DNA from: Bacteroidia bacterium
Lineage (GTDB): Bacteria > Bacteroidota > Bacteroidia > SpSt-205
Direction of reading: 5' to 3'
Assembly: GCA_026003235.1 (NCBI GenBank)
Contig: BPGW01000002.1
Coordinates: 192,501 to 256,500 of the forward strand
Length of the DNA stretch: 64,000 nt
Numbering within the stretch: the stretch's first letter is position 1; each line of letters opens with the position of its first letter. The position numbers and the translations under genes were made by a program. Shown here piece by piece: positions 52,897-62,800 of this stretch. The notes under the pieces were generated by a model. It worked only from the letters and a program-made list of their open reading frames with translations, did no database searches and was not told the origin of the DNA.

Positions 52897-55755
52897 CTAC
52901 GGATGGACGATCTGGAGGCGGAGGGTGCCGGTGTAGTTTTTACCCTGGCAGCGTACAAGGTAGAGCCCGTTGGGGAGGGGCGGTAGAGCCAAGGGATTCA
53001 GTCCTGGCCTGACGGGGAAGGTCAGCGCTTCTCGTCCATCTGGCGTGAGGAGCGTGCAGGTGCCCTCGTCCTGGAGAGGCACTTCAACCCAGATGGTCTG
53101 GCTGGCAGGGTTAGGGAAGGCTCGCCAGGGTCCTTGGTCGCGCTCGTTCCAGACTTGCACTTCGCGGGCAAGGAGGTCTTCGCCGCAGCTATTGGTGGCG
53201 CGCAAGCGCACGGTGTAGATGCCGGGCTGCCGGTAGGTGTGGGTACCCTGCAGTCCGCTCTGGGTGGTACCATCGCCAAAGTCCCATACGACCTGCCCTT
53301 CGCCGGTGAGGCCTGTCTCAAAGTGCAGGGTGAGGCCCTGCGGGCGCAGGAGGGGGTCCTTTAGCCGAGGTGGCCCCTCCAGCACCCGTACGATGCGGCT
53401 TAGGGAGCCCGAGCATCCTCCGGACGCCGTGGTCAGCGTAACCCGGTACGTGCCAGGCCGCTCGTACAGGTGGGTCAGCACCCTGGTCGTGTCGAAGGTA
53501 AGCTGACCATCCCCCCATTCCCACTTGAGGCCAGCTACCGGGCCTCGGAAGGCCGTCGGGCTAAGGCGGCGCACTTCTACGGGGCTGCCAATGCAGGCTT
53601 CTTCAGGCAGCGTGAAGTAGGCGCCTTCGCCTTCACGCACGACGAGCGTGAGACGCTGGGTATCTTGCCGGCCCTCGCAGTTTTCCCAGATCTGGTAGAG
53701 GAGATAGGTGCCGGGCTGGCCAGGCGCCAGGAGCTGCGGGAAGTTCCACGGGCCATGTAGGAGGACTTCGGCGGGGCTGCCGTCGGCGTAGAGCCAGCGC
53801 ACGCCCTCGAGGCCCCCCGCCCCATTCTCCACAGGGTAATCCCAGAATAGGGGCACATTCTCGTGGGGGCACACCGTGAGGCGCTGGTGGGGTGTGCAGC
53901 CGGCTTCGGCAGAATACGCAGCAGGCCGGCCAGCGTACCCTCCAGGCGTCCGGATCGTCTCCACAGACCGGAAGGTGCCGCAGGGCAGGATCAGGTAGCT
54001 TTCAATCAGGTAGGCATCCTGTCCGGGTGGGAGCGTGTAATAGAAGGTATCAGGCGCTTCGGAGAGAGGCCACTCCACCGTCTGGTCAGGGAGCACCAGA
54101 CGCCACACACCCGTGGGATGCTGGTCTTTTTCCGGCAGCACCAGGGCTATGCGGGTTCCGCTGCACAGCGCCACATCCCAGTCGGGACACCAGTCTGCGT
54201 TGCACGCTTTGACGGGGTAAAACCAGAGGTGAGATCCTGCGGAAGGCGTAACCGAAAGCGGCCCTACGAGCTTGGAGCGTCCGGAAGGGGTGATCAGCAG
54301 GCAGGCCACCGAGAACGGCGTACCCGTCCAGGTGAGGGTCGTTTCGGTGCGGGTGGTATAGCCCAGCCACTGGCCGTTGAGCTGCCAGTTGAGCCAGTAG
54401 CCGGGCTCTCCAGGAGAGAAATTCGTCAGGGACTCCAGGCGCAGGTGGATGCGGTCTCCTGCGCAGCGCGGAGGCCGATCCAGCTCCAGCGTACCTTGAG
54501 GCATAGGAGGAGCCACCGAATCCGGCTTCCAGTAGAGGACCGTATCATACACCCGCCCGCATATCTCTTGCCGCAGCCGAATAGGGTATCCTTGACTTGA
54601 GGGGGGGGCTGTGCGGAAGGTATAAGGGGGTAGCTGGGGCCGGCCTGTAGGCGTGAGAGGAGGTAAAATCCCCTTCCCTTCCCACGAGCCGTCGTCCTCC
54701 ATATCGCACGAGAGGAGGCCCTTCCAGCGAGTTACCTGCAGGGTCACGGGCGTGCCCAGCGTGTAAGTCCCTCTCATTCCTACGCTCATGGAAGGCGGGG
54801 TGGGGTCTTCTACCTGCACGTGGAAGGTGTCCTTAAGCTCGCAGCCGCCGGGCAAGCTCAGCTGCACATACACGGGGTAAGACCCAGGGGTAGGGAAAGA
54901 GGTTTGGAGGGTCCACCCCTGGGCGTCGGGCCGGGCGTCTCCATCCAGGTCCCATCGGGGCGGTTCCGTGGGGAGGGGTGACAGGGCTTCCTTCCAGGAG
55001 AGGGCCAGAGACACCGGCTCACCTGGGCAGGCTGGAGCCGCTAAGAAGGAGTAGGGGCGCTCGCGGCCAGGTGCTTGAGGGTCCAGTACCACGAGCCTGG
55101 AGCTTCGGTCTGGCGGGTACTCAAAGGGTACGCTGCTGCGCACCACAGGCCGCAGGATCACCTCGTAGGTGCCTGGCGGCGGCGCCGGAAAGTCCCAGAA
55201 GCCCGGCCTGTCCAGGTAAGTGCTGGCATACACCTGGCCGTTCTGCTCCACGCTCACCTGGACCCTCGCCACGTCCTGGTGCATGTCCTGCACGACGATG
55301 CGGGCCAGGCCCCCAGCACACGCTATGAAAGCCCCCCCCATGGCTGAGGTGGTGACTTTGGACTGGGTGGGGAAGATAACCCGGCTGCTCGCTACGGAGT
55401 CCCCGCCAGCGAAGAGCCAGAGCCGCACTTCCACCCCCTCGGATGGACGGTAGAGGGTATAGCGGTCAATCCAGAGCGTCTCAGCGGTGCTGACCATGTA
55501 CGGCCTGCTGCTCCACCATTCCTTCCTCCAGACTTCCCATCGCCACCGGTCTATGCCCCGCTGGTCGTGCAGGATGGCGTAAACGGGAAGGTAGAAATAT
55601 CCCGTCTGCCAGTTACCGGGGATGAGGGCCAGCTGGGGTAGAGGGCCGATGAGCGAGTCGCCTGCTTTGGCGTAGAGGGCCCAGCGGTCCAGCGGAGCCG
55701 GCGTCTGAGCCCAGCCCAGAAGGGCTATACCTGCGAGAAAAGCGGCGTATCGCAT
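52897..55755 (-). CDS. T9SS-secreted PKD-domain protein, type A sorting domain
   Basis: A 952-residue paralogue of the next gene, in the same order: signal peptide (IALLGWA|Q), an N-terminal region around a motif WALYAKAG, two Ig/PKD-like domains with PPRWDLDGDARPDAQGW, the QIWENCEGRQDTQ segment, PKD domains (LKWEWGDGQLTFD; QVVWDFGDGTTQSG) and a type A Por-secretion tail (AFPNPASQTIWVEVPLQDEG...GLYLVRCQG). In this family the tail is removed during T9SS export and the protein is released or anchored at the surface. It is intact and so serves as the reference for its frameshifted copy. The spacing of 46 nt from the gene upstream suggests one transcript. Confidence 0.88.
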   Translation of the reverse strand: MRYAAFLAGIALLGWAQTPAPLDRWALYAKAGDSLIGPLPQLALIPGNWQTGYFYLPVYAILHDQRGIDRWRWEVWRKEWWSSRPYMVSTAETLWIDRYTLYRPSEGVEVRLWLFAGGDSVASSRVIFPTQSKVTTSAMGGAFIACAGGLARIVVQDMHQDVARVQVSVEQNGQVYASTYLDRPGFWDFPAPPPGTYEVILRPVVRSSVPFEYPPDRSSRLVVLDPQAPGRERPYSFLAAPACPGEPVSLALSWKEALSPLPTEPPRWDLDGDARPDAQGWTLQTSFPTPGSYPVYVQLSLPGGCELKDTFHVQVEDPTPPSMSVGMRGTYTLGTPVTLQVTRWKGLLSCDMEDDGSWEGKGILPPLTPTGRPQLPPYTFRTAPPSSQGYPIRLRQEICGRVYDTVLYWKPDSVAPPMPQGTLELDRPPRCAGDRIHLRLESLTNFSPGEPGYWLNWQLNGQWLGYTTRTETTLTWTGTPFSVACLLITPSGRSKLVGPLSVTPSAGSHLWFYPVKACNADWCPDWDVALCSGTRIALVLPEKDQHPTGVWRLVLPDQTVEWPLSEAPDTFYYTLPPGQDAYLIESYLILPCGTFRSVETIRTPGGYAGRPAAYSAEAGCTPHQRLTVCPHENVPLFWDYPVENGAGGLEGVRWLYADGSPAEVLLHGPWNFPQLLAPGQPGTYLLYQIWENCEGRQDTQRLTLVVREGEGAYFTLPEEACIGSPVEVRRLSPTAFRGPVAGLKWEWGDGQLTFDTTRVLTHLYERPGTYRVTLTTASGGCSGSLSRIVRVLEGPPRLKDPLLRPQGLTLHFETGLTGEGQVVWDFGDGTTQSGLQGTHTYRQPGIYTVRLRATNSCGEDLLAREVQVWNERDQGPWRAFPNPASQTIWVEVPLQDEGTCTLLTPDGREALTFPVRPGLNPLALPPLPNGLYLVRCQGKNYTGTLRLQIVHP

Positions 55756-55801
55756 AGGTTGTTAGGTTTGCGGTTTTCGGACTAAGGTAAGCAAAATCTT
55801 T

Positions 55802-58800
55802 TTATCGTACAAGGGTGATGGTACCTTTGAGGAGGCGAGGTTTGGGCTCGTCGAGGAAGAAGACCCAGAGGTAGTAGGTGTAGGCGTCTTCTGGGGCGGG
55901 TTTGCCTTGGAAGGTACCATCCCAGCGGCTTTCGGGTCCGAAGCCCTGGAAGACGAGGTGGCCCCACCGGTCGTAGAGGTTCCAGCGCAGTTCTCTGACG
56001 CGGGAGGGGAAGCGGACGACGGGGCCCACGACGTCGTTGAGGCCATCGCCGTTGGGGGAAAAGACGGAGGGCATGTAGATGGCATTGGAGGCTTCTAAAG
56101 TGAAGGTGAGGGTAGCGGTGCAGCCGGCGGAGTCTTGGACACGGACTTCGTAGGTGCCGGGTTCGAAGGTGAGGAAGGTGTCGCGGGCGTTGGCGCCATT
56201 GGACCAGGAGAAGGAGTAAGGGGGAGTGCCGCCAGAGACGGAGAGGATAGCGCCGCCGGGGGTAGAGGTGATAGGCCAGAGGGAGTCCAGGCGGAGGTGG
56301 GGAGGGTTGGCGGCGAAGTTTCGCACCTCTACCCAGGTGCGCCATTCTTTTCCGGTGCTGTCCAGGACGATGACTTGGTAGGAGCCGGGTGGGGGGTTAT
56401 TCCATTCGCAGCCGGTATAGGCGCGCCGCTGGTCGGGGGTAAACCAAAGGCAATCAAAGGGCGGGGTGCCGGTGTACATGCGGATGCGGCCTTGGGCGGG
56501 CTGGGCGCAGGTGGCGTCCCAGATGAGGACTTCGCCCTGGGTAGAGGGGGTAGCTTCGTCGTCCCAGAGGGAGACTTCGTCCAGGTGGAGGCCGGCGTCG
56601 GCGCTGACCCAGGCTTCGGCGAAGGCGGCCGCTTGAGCGAGGGGGGACTCCAGGGCCGCCTCCCAGGCAGAATCGGGCAGCAGCTCACCGCCGCAGGTGG
56701 TCACACCCTGCTTCCAGAAGGGGGTGTTGTCGTGGGGGAGGGGCGTAGTGTCCAGGCGCAGGCTGTCTACCCAGCCCACGTAAAGGAAGCGTTCCCCGCC
56801 TTGGGCGGTGAGGGTGCCTTCAATGGCGATCCAGCGGCCCACGGCAGAGTCCAGGCGAGTGGTGTTTTCCCACCAGGTGTGGTGGGTTTTGGAGAGCCAG
56901 TGGGGATACTGCCAGCTGTAGCTGAGCTTGGTGATCAGGTCTTTTCGGCAGTAAGGCCAGAGGTTGGGGAGGGGTTCTGTGCTGGCCACGACGCCGATGT
57001 TGTGGATGATGTGGGTGGAGCGGGGCGGCACGGCGACGGCGAGGCGGATGCGGTAGCGGCGGCCCGCTTGGAGGGGCTCTGTGAGGTACCCCATCACCGC
57101 GTAGGTTCGGTTGACGAGGTGGGGGTTTTGCGGGCAGCAGGAAGAGGTAGGGCCGTGGTTGAAGGAGGTCCAGCAGCCCCGACGGCCTACCTGGTAGCCC
57201 TTCCACCACACATCCAAAGCGGTGGTGGTCTTGTGCCAGCGAAGGGAGGGAAGCTGGCGAATATGCAGGGGATGTGGTATTGGCCAACCTCCTGTGTCTG
57301 GAGGGTCATAATAGGCCACTACATCACAAGGCCACCAGCTACACCCCCAGGAGAGCTCGCGGTATTGTGGGGGGGTATAGGTGGTGGAACCGTCTTGCCA
57401 CAGGTCTATAACGGGAGCGTAACGGAATTCAGGTCCGCGATAACGAGGGTTAGTGCCGGCGTAGCGGGTGTCAAATCTTTTTCTACCGACGACGTAGTAG
57501 TATCCCGCGACGTTGACGGCTTGGTTTTCCATGGCGGCGGAGTCGGCGGAGCTGGGGCCGTACTGCCAGGTGGGGCAGGGGCCGATGCAGTAGGACTGGC
57601 CTGGGCAGTCGGGGTCCAGGCTGTGGGCGGAGAGGGTGGCGGGGTCGGGGCAGCCCCGGCCCGTGGGAAAGGTGGCCTGCATAGGGCCGAAGACCCAGGC
57701 GGTGCGCAGGCCCCAGCCGGCGTTGTAAGGGAAGGCGGAGGGGCCCCCTTCTTCGCCGCGGGCGTTCCAGAGGGTGCCGCAGCAGCGGCCGAGAGCCAGG
57801 TGCCGGAGGGAGTCGCGGCGCACTTCGGGCCAGCCCAGGTCGCGGTACATTTCTTCCACCCAGGCGCGGTTGACTTCAGCCAGGGTCAGCCAGAAAGGGT
57901 CAGCGAGGAAGGTAGGGCTGCCGCAGCGGGGAGCGCTCCAGGCGAGCGCGGTATCCCAGGCGGCCTTCCACACGCTATCGGCGTAGCGGATGAGGCCAGG
58001 TTGGCGGCGCAGGAGGCTGTCGTAGCCCCAGCGGGAGGTAGGGGCGTAAAACCACATTTCCCGGGCGAGGTTGTTGCGGATTTGGAAGCGGGCATCCAGG
58101 GCGGTGAGCCAGGATCGGTAAGCCTGAGGGGTGGAAAAGCCATGGAAGTAGCGGAGGGGGTAGGAGAGGGTGATGTAGCCTTGACCGCGGAAGGGGGGAA
58201 GGGTGGCGCAGGGGCCGCCAGGCTGGGTGGCTTCCAGGGTAAGCCTATGCCAGTGAGGGGCGGTTTTGGGCTGGGTCAGGTGCTGGCCCAGCCGGGTGTG
58301 GTGCCAGAGCGGCCGATTTTGGGGGATGCCCCCCAAAGCCCGCAGAGGAGGAAGGTACAGAGAGCCAAAAAGCTCCCAGAGGAGGCCGTAGGTGCCCGCC
58401 CGCTGGAGGTACCAAGGGTTGCCGACGGTAAAAAGGCCCTTGCGGGCCATCCAAGCCCATGGCTCCCCCCGCCGCCAAAGCGGCAAAAAATGCCGCATTC
58501 GGTAAGGAGAGAAGGGGCCCACTCCCCAGTGCCAGAAAAGATCCGTGGGGGCATTGCCCGGTAGAAAGAAGAGGGTCCAGAACCAACCATCGTTGATGGG
58601 GGCATTGAGGTTTTGGAAGGAGAAGCTTTCTAGCAGCTCTTCGGCGGGGTACCAAACGCTTTTATAGAGGACGAAGTAAGCGGGCCGGTATTGATTGTTA
58701 ATTTTGATGGTATCGGGCAAGGGGTCCAGGCCGAGGCTAAAAGCTTCTGGGCTGTCGTAGAGGGAGCCGAACCAAGGGGGGAAGGGTGCGGTGGTGGAGC

Positions 58801-59863
58801 GGGGGTTGGGGAAGGTGGCGAGGGTCCAGAGCAGGTGGTGTGAGCCAGCAAAGCGGTTCAGGTGCAGCCACTGGTAGGGGAAGGAAGTAGGGCTGCGCCA
58901 GAGAGTGGGCCGCATGAAGCTCCAGTTTACCGTTTCTATGGTGTCTTGTGCCCAGCGGGGGGCAGGGTACCCCTGTCGCCATCCCAGCTGTCCTACCCGC
59001 CCTACTGAGGAGTGGACCAGATGGCCTGCGTACCAATCAAAACGGTGAGTCGGGTATATCTCTCCGCTACCGAATGAAAAAGCGGGACTTGTCAGAAGGA
59101 ATAAAGTATCTTCGGCGCCTGTTAGGAGAAAAATATCTGATTCATCGCCAGAACCCCACAACAGCTTGCTTATAGGGTCAGGGGAAGATCGGTGAGTAGT
59201 TTCGTAGGAGGTGGTGGAGAGGGGTGGGAAGGGGAGTTCGGGGTAGAAGAAGAAGAGGGGGTGGCCTGGGGTGGAGACCCAGTAGGGGGCAAAGTGGAAG
59301 AGGCCCTGGAGGTGGGTGCGGGTATTACCCCAGGCCAGGCCCCGGGCGGTCCAGTGGCGCAGAGGCGCCAAAAAAGAGGTTTCCACTCGTTCGGCGGCAA
59401 GGGTCTCGGCAGGGCTCCAAGCTGGTAAGGGAGCGTGGATCCTTGGCGGCACATAGGGGTACCACGGCCGAAGGGCGGGATGGTCCTCTTCCAGTCCCCC
59501 AGAGTTATCTTGATCGACATAATGACCTCTGGGGTAGGGATAGCGGAGGGGTAGGTAAGGTACGGGATCCTTGAGGTGGCGGTAGTCCAGGTCGCGGGGC
59601 AGACGCAGCCCGCGCCCCCTATAAGCAGGCATGGAAGCGTACTCAGCCATGTAGGGGTTCAGGCCTACCGAGCTGTAGTGGGGGGTGAAGGCGGGGTAGA
59701 GGAGGGGGTGGGTCTGGCCGGTGGGGGTGAGCACCTCCACCGAGCAGCGGCGCACGATTTCCAGGCGGTTTTCAAAGCCGCCATTCAGCACGAGGTCGGG
59801 GTGGAGGCCGTAGCGACGCTGGGCCAGGAGGAGGCCCACCCCCACAAGGAGCCACGCCCGCAT
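55802..59863 (-). CDS. Large T9SS-secreted protein, type B sorting domain
   Basis: 1,353 residues from ATG 59863, where a short signal peptide begins (MRAWLLVGVGLLLA|Q). An early LHPDLVLNGGFEN motif is common at the start of Bacteroidota secreted proteins. Long Trp/Tyr/Pro-rich stretches of no known family fill the centre, and a second region near 990-1100 (AGRRYRIRLAVAVPP; WIAIEGTLTAQGGERFLYVG) resembles a jelly-roll binding domain. A PKD-like SVSGGTPPYSFSWSNG domain precedes the type B sorting domain (MPSVFSPNGDGLNDV; YDRWGHLVFQG). Function is unknown. It starts 7 nt after the stop of the next upstream gene. A long open frame on the opposite strand is a codon artefact. Confidence 0.83.
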   Translation of the reverse strand: MRAWLLVGVGLLLAQRRYGLHPDLVLNGGFENRLEIVRRCSVEVLTPTGQTHPLLYPAFTPHYSSVGLNPYMAEYASMPAYRGRGLRLPRDLDYRHLKDPVPYLPLRYPYPRGHYVDQDNSGGLEEDHPALRPWYPYVPPRIHAPLPAWSPAETLAAERVETSFLAPLRHWTARGLAWGNTRTHLQGLFHFAPYWVSTPGHPLFFFYPELPFPPLSTTSYETTHRSSPDPISKLLWGSGDESDIFLLTGAEDTLFLLTSPAFSFGSGEIYPTHRFDWYAGHLVHSSVGRVGQLGWRQGYPAPRWAQDTIETVNWSFMRPTLWRSPTSFPYQWLHLNRFAGSHHLLWTLATFPNPRSTTAPFPPWFGSLYDSPEAFSLGLDPLPDTIKINNQYRPAYFVLYKSVWYPAEELLESFSFQNLNAPINDGWFWTLFFLPGNAPTDLFWHWGVGPFSPYRMRHFLPLWRRGEPWAWMARKGLFTVGNPWYLQRAGTYGLLWELFGSLYLPPLRALGGIPQNRPLWHHTRLGQHLTQPKTAPHWHRLTLEATQPGGPCATLPPFRGQGYITLSYPLRYFHGFSTPQAYRSWLTALDARFQIRNNLAREMWFYAPTSRWGYDSLLRRQPGLIRYADSVWKAAWDTALAWSAPRCGSPTFLADPFWLTLAEVNRAWVEEMYRDLGWPEVRRDSLRHLALGRCCGTLWNARGEEGGPSAFPYNAGWGLRTAWVFGPMQATFPTGRGCPDPATLSAHSLDPDCPGQSYCIGPCPTWQYGPSSADSAAMENQAVNVAGYYYVVGRKRFDTRYAGTNPRYRGPEFRYAPVIDLWQDGSTTYTPPQYRELSWGCSWWPCDVVAYYDPPDTGGWPIPHPLHIRQLPSLRWHKTTTALDVWWKGYQVGRRGCWTSFNHGPTSSCCPQNPHLVNRTYAVMGYLTEPLQAGRRYRIRLAVAVPPRSTHIIHNIGVVASTEPLPNLWPYCRKDLITKLSYSWQYPHWLSKTHHTWWENTTRLDSAVGRWIAIEGTLTAQGGERFLYVGWVDSLRLDTTPLPHDNTPFWKQGVTTCGGELLPDSAWEAALESPLAQAAAFAEAWVSADAGLHLDEVSLWDDEATPSTQGEVLIWDATCAQPAQGRIRMYTGTPPFDCLWFTPDQRRAYTGCEWNNPPPGSYQVIVLDSTGKEWRTWVEVRNFAANPPHLRLDSLWPITSTPGGAILSVSGGTPPYSFSWSNGANARDTFLTFEPGTYEVRVQDSAGCTATLTFTLEASNAIYMPSVFSPNGDGLNDVVGPVVRFPSRVRELRWNLYDRWGHLVFQGFGPESRWDGTFQGKPAPEDAYTYYLWVFFLDEPKPRLLKGTITLVR

Positions 59864-59870
59864 AGCTTTG

Positions 59871-62800
59871 TCAGGGATGGATCCAGAGGGTTTCCTGCCG
59901 GATAGCTTTTCCACTGCGCAGCACCACGCGGTACACGCCTCGGGGCCAGGCGACCAGGTTGAGGCGCTGGTGCCCTTCGCGCCCGGAAATTTCTTTCCAG
60001 AAGAGGCGGCGGCCCTGGGTGTCGTAGATTTCCAGGAGGCCTTCGGAGGCCGGCAGCGCCCCGTACCATATCGTCACGCTGTATTCAGCGGGGTTGGGCA
60101 GGAGGTGCAGGTACATGGGCACGGGGGCCGGCGCGGTGGTGTCCAGCGGGTTGACGACGCTGGGCTTGCGCTCTTCAATAGGGCGGTAAGGCACGCGGTC
60201 AAAAAGGTAGGGCCGGCTGGGGTCCATCAGCTTGCGGGCCTCTTCAGAAAGGAGGCTGTCGCCTTCGGGGGGGCGCTGACGCGTGGCCTCTTCGGGGCTT
60301 GGAGGACAAGGGCTTTCCAAGAAAAGGGTATCCGTGCCCAGCCAGCGCAAGAGTTCCTGGGCCAGGAAGGCGGCAGGTCCCACGCTGTCGGGGCAGGCGG
60401 TGGCCAGCGCCCACAGCTGCTGGACCTCCGCTGGGTCAAGGGTGGTACGCTCGGCCTTATCCAGGTAGCTCAGCACGGTTTGGAAGGCGATCTCGGCGGC
60501 GGTGGTGGCCGGGAAAAGTTGGCTCACTGCGAGGGCGCTGGGGTCTCCCGCCCGCCAGTGGTGGTAGCTTAGCTCCAGCTGTCCATCGGGCGCTGCCTCC
60601 ACCTGCTGGAAGAAACCGTTCCAGCCGGGGTCGCGTCGCCACAGCGAGTCCGGCGTGGTGAGGAGGGAGCGGAAAGCAGCCCAGCGAGGGTAAGGGCGGC
60701 TCAGGCGAGCCGCAATAGGGGGGAAGGGCGGCGGCGGGGGCGGCGGCGTAATGTGCTCGCACAGCCCTATCACCCCCACACATGGCGGCGCCGCAGGCGA
60801 AGTAGGGAACCTCACGGCAGTATCTGGAGGGCAGGCAGAGGGCCAGCTAAGGCTCAAGGAGGGGCCTATTTCGTACACGAGGATGGTACCCCTCCCCGGC
60901 GTTCCTCCTACCCTTACCTGATTAGGGGGGAAGAGGTATCGGCTGGTGGAGGCGGTGGTAGGGCTGCCTATGCGGAGGGTATCGGAGCCTTCGTAGAAGA
61001 AGTGCAGGTAGGGGTGGGTGAGGGTGTTGCGATAGAAGCGGAGGGGGTTGGGCAGCGGGTCGGATAAGTGGTAGCCCCAGGGCAGGCCGAGGGAGGTGTT
61101 GCAGAAGAGGTTGAGAGGGGCGCCTACGCTGAAAGACATAGCCCGCACGGCGGCGGGGTTGAGGGGGCTGCAGGTGTCCAGTCCCGCCACAAGGGCGCCG
61201 GTGAGGGTATTCTGGCAGAGGAGGTAGAGGCCGGCCAGGGGCTGCCGGACGGTGACCCCGCTCGCTCCCCCCAGCGGCGCCACCGTGATCTGGTTCTGCC
61301 GCAGGAAAAGCTGGCCGTCCGAGCTGGTAGCCACCACGCCCTCCCGGTAGCCTTGGATAACGTTAGCTTGCAAGGTGAGGGTGGGCGGCGGCGTGAGATA
61401 GAGGCGCCGTTCGCTGATCCAGATGCCTTGGGTGGCTTTTGCGCCAGTCGGCGCCGTGAGGGTATTGGCGGCTATCGTACCCGCCAGATCGTTCGTGCGA
61501 AGGAGCTCTACTCCCCGCTGGTAGCCCGAGAAAAGGTTCCGATCCAGGGTAAGCTGAAGAGGCTGGAGGGGCTGGGGAGTGGGAGGTGGGCTGAGCAGCA
61601 TCCCAGAGAAGCCCACGGCCCCGGTGCGGAAGGTCGAGCGGGTGACGGTGATGCGCCTAAGGGGGAAGCGCACGAGAGGGAAAGCGGTTCCGCCGCCCTG
61701 CACCTGGATGCCCACGTTCACGGTGTCAAAGGTGCTCTGGTGCACGGTGAGCCAGTGCCGGCTGTTTCTTTCTGCTCCTTGGGAGCAGAGGCCGGTGCCG
61801 GGCGGGCAGAGGAAGGGCTGCGGGCACGTGATGGGCTTGATAGAGAGGTCGGTGATGCGCAGGTTTGCCTTGAGGGTTTCGGCTCGCACGCAGCGCTCGC
61901 CCTCTATGCGTTCGTAGCGGGTGTAGGTGCTGTGAAGGTTGCTGCCTTCGCCCACCACCCCGTAATGCAAGCCGCGCAGGATCACCAGGCTATCGGTGAG
62001 AGCGAGGCTGTCGCCGCTTACCACCCAGATGCCCACGGTAGCTTGCACGCGCTGGGTCTGCGGGTCTTGGGAGAGGAAGGGGCGGTTAAGGGGCCATTGC
62101 CGGCGCTCGCGCACATCCACCCCGGGGCAAGGGCCGTCCGGAAAGCGCCATCCTATGCTGTCGGCCTGGGTGATGAGCGTGCGGCGTACCCCGCATTGGG
62201 AGAGGAGGTAAACGTCCTGAGTGTGGAGAGCTTCCCAGTAGAGGCCTACGCCGCACCGGTTGAAGATAGCTTTGTCTGCCTGCCAGAGGCTGGCGTTTTT
62301 GGCCGAGATGCCGGTATCGGCGGCGATAATCCAGACGGGTATCCAGACGTGGTCAGAGCGCAGGAGGCTATCCCCCACCAGGAGGACTTGACCGCGGTCA
62401 TGGGCGTAGATGCCGGGCCAGCGCTTCTGACAGGGCTCCAGCCGGCTCCAGTAGGGCTCGCCTCCTCCACAGTTACAGTGGGCCTGCCTTGTTCGGATGG
62501 TGAGCGTTACGGTAGGCTGGACCCACACCAGCCCGTACGGTCCGAAGTAAAACTGGCAGTTGAGCCACTCTATGGGCTGGTTGACGTAGAGGGTGTCGTT
62601 GATGTAGTAGGTCTGGCAGGTGAAGGCGCTGGGTCCCCACTGGGCGAGGATGTCTTTCACCGAGACGGGGCGGGTGTAGACGCGGGCGGTGGTGGTGTCG
62701 CCGCAGCAGGCGGCCAGCTCCAGGCAGAGGGTGTCGCTGCAGCCAAAGGGGGCTGTAATGACGGCACAGAGGCGTGCCCCTTGCGCGAAGGAAGGCCCCC

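Noticed and set aside
56135-58564. 809-codon open frame on the plus strand
   Set aside because: It lies antisense to the T9SS gene 55802-59863, which has a signal peptide and sorting domain. The translation is Gly/Val/Ala-rich low complexity, as expected from GC-rich codons read backwards.
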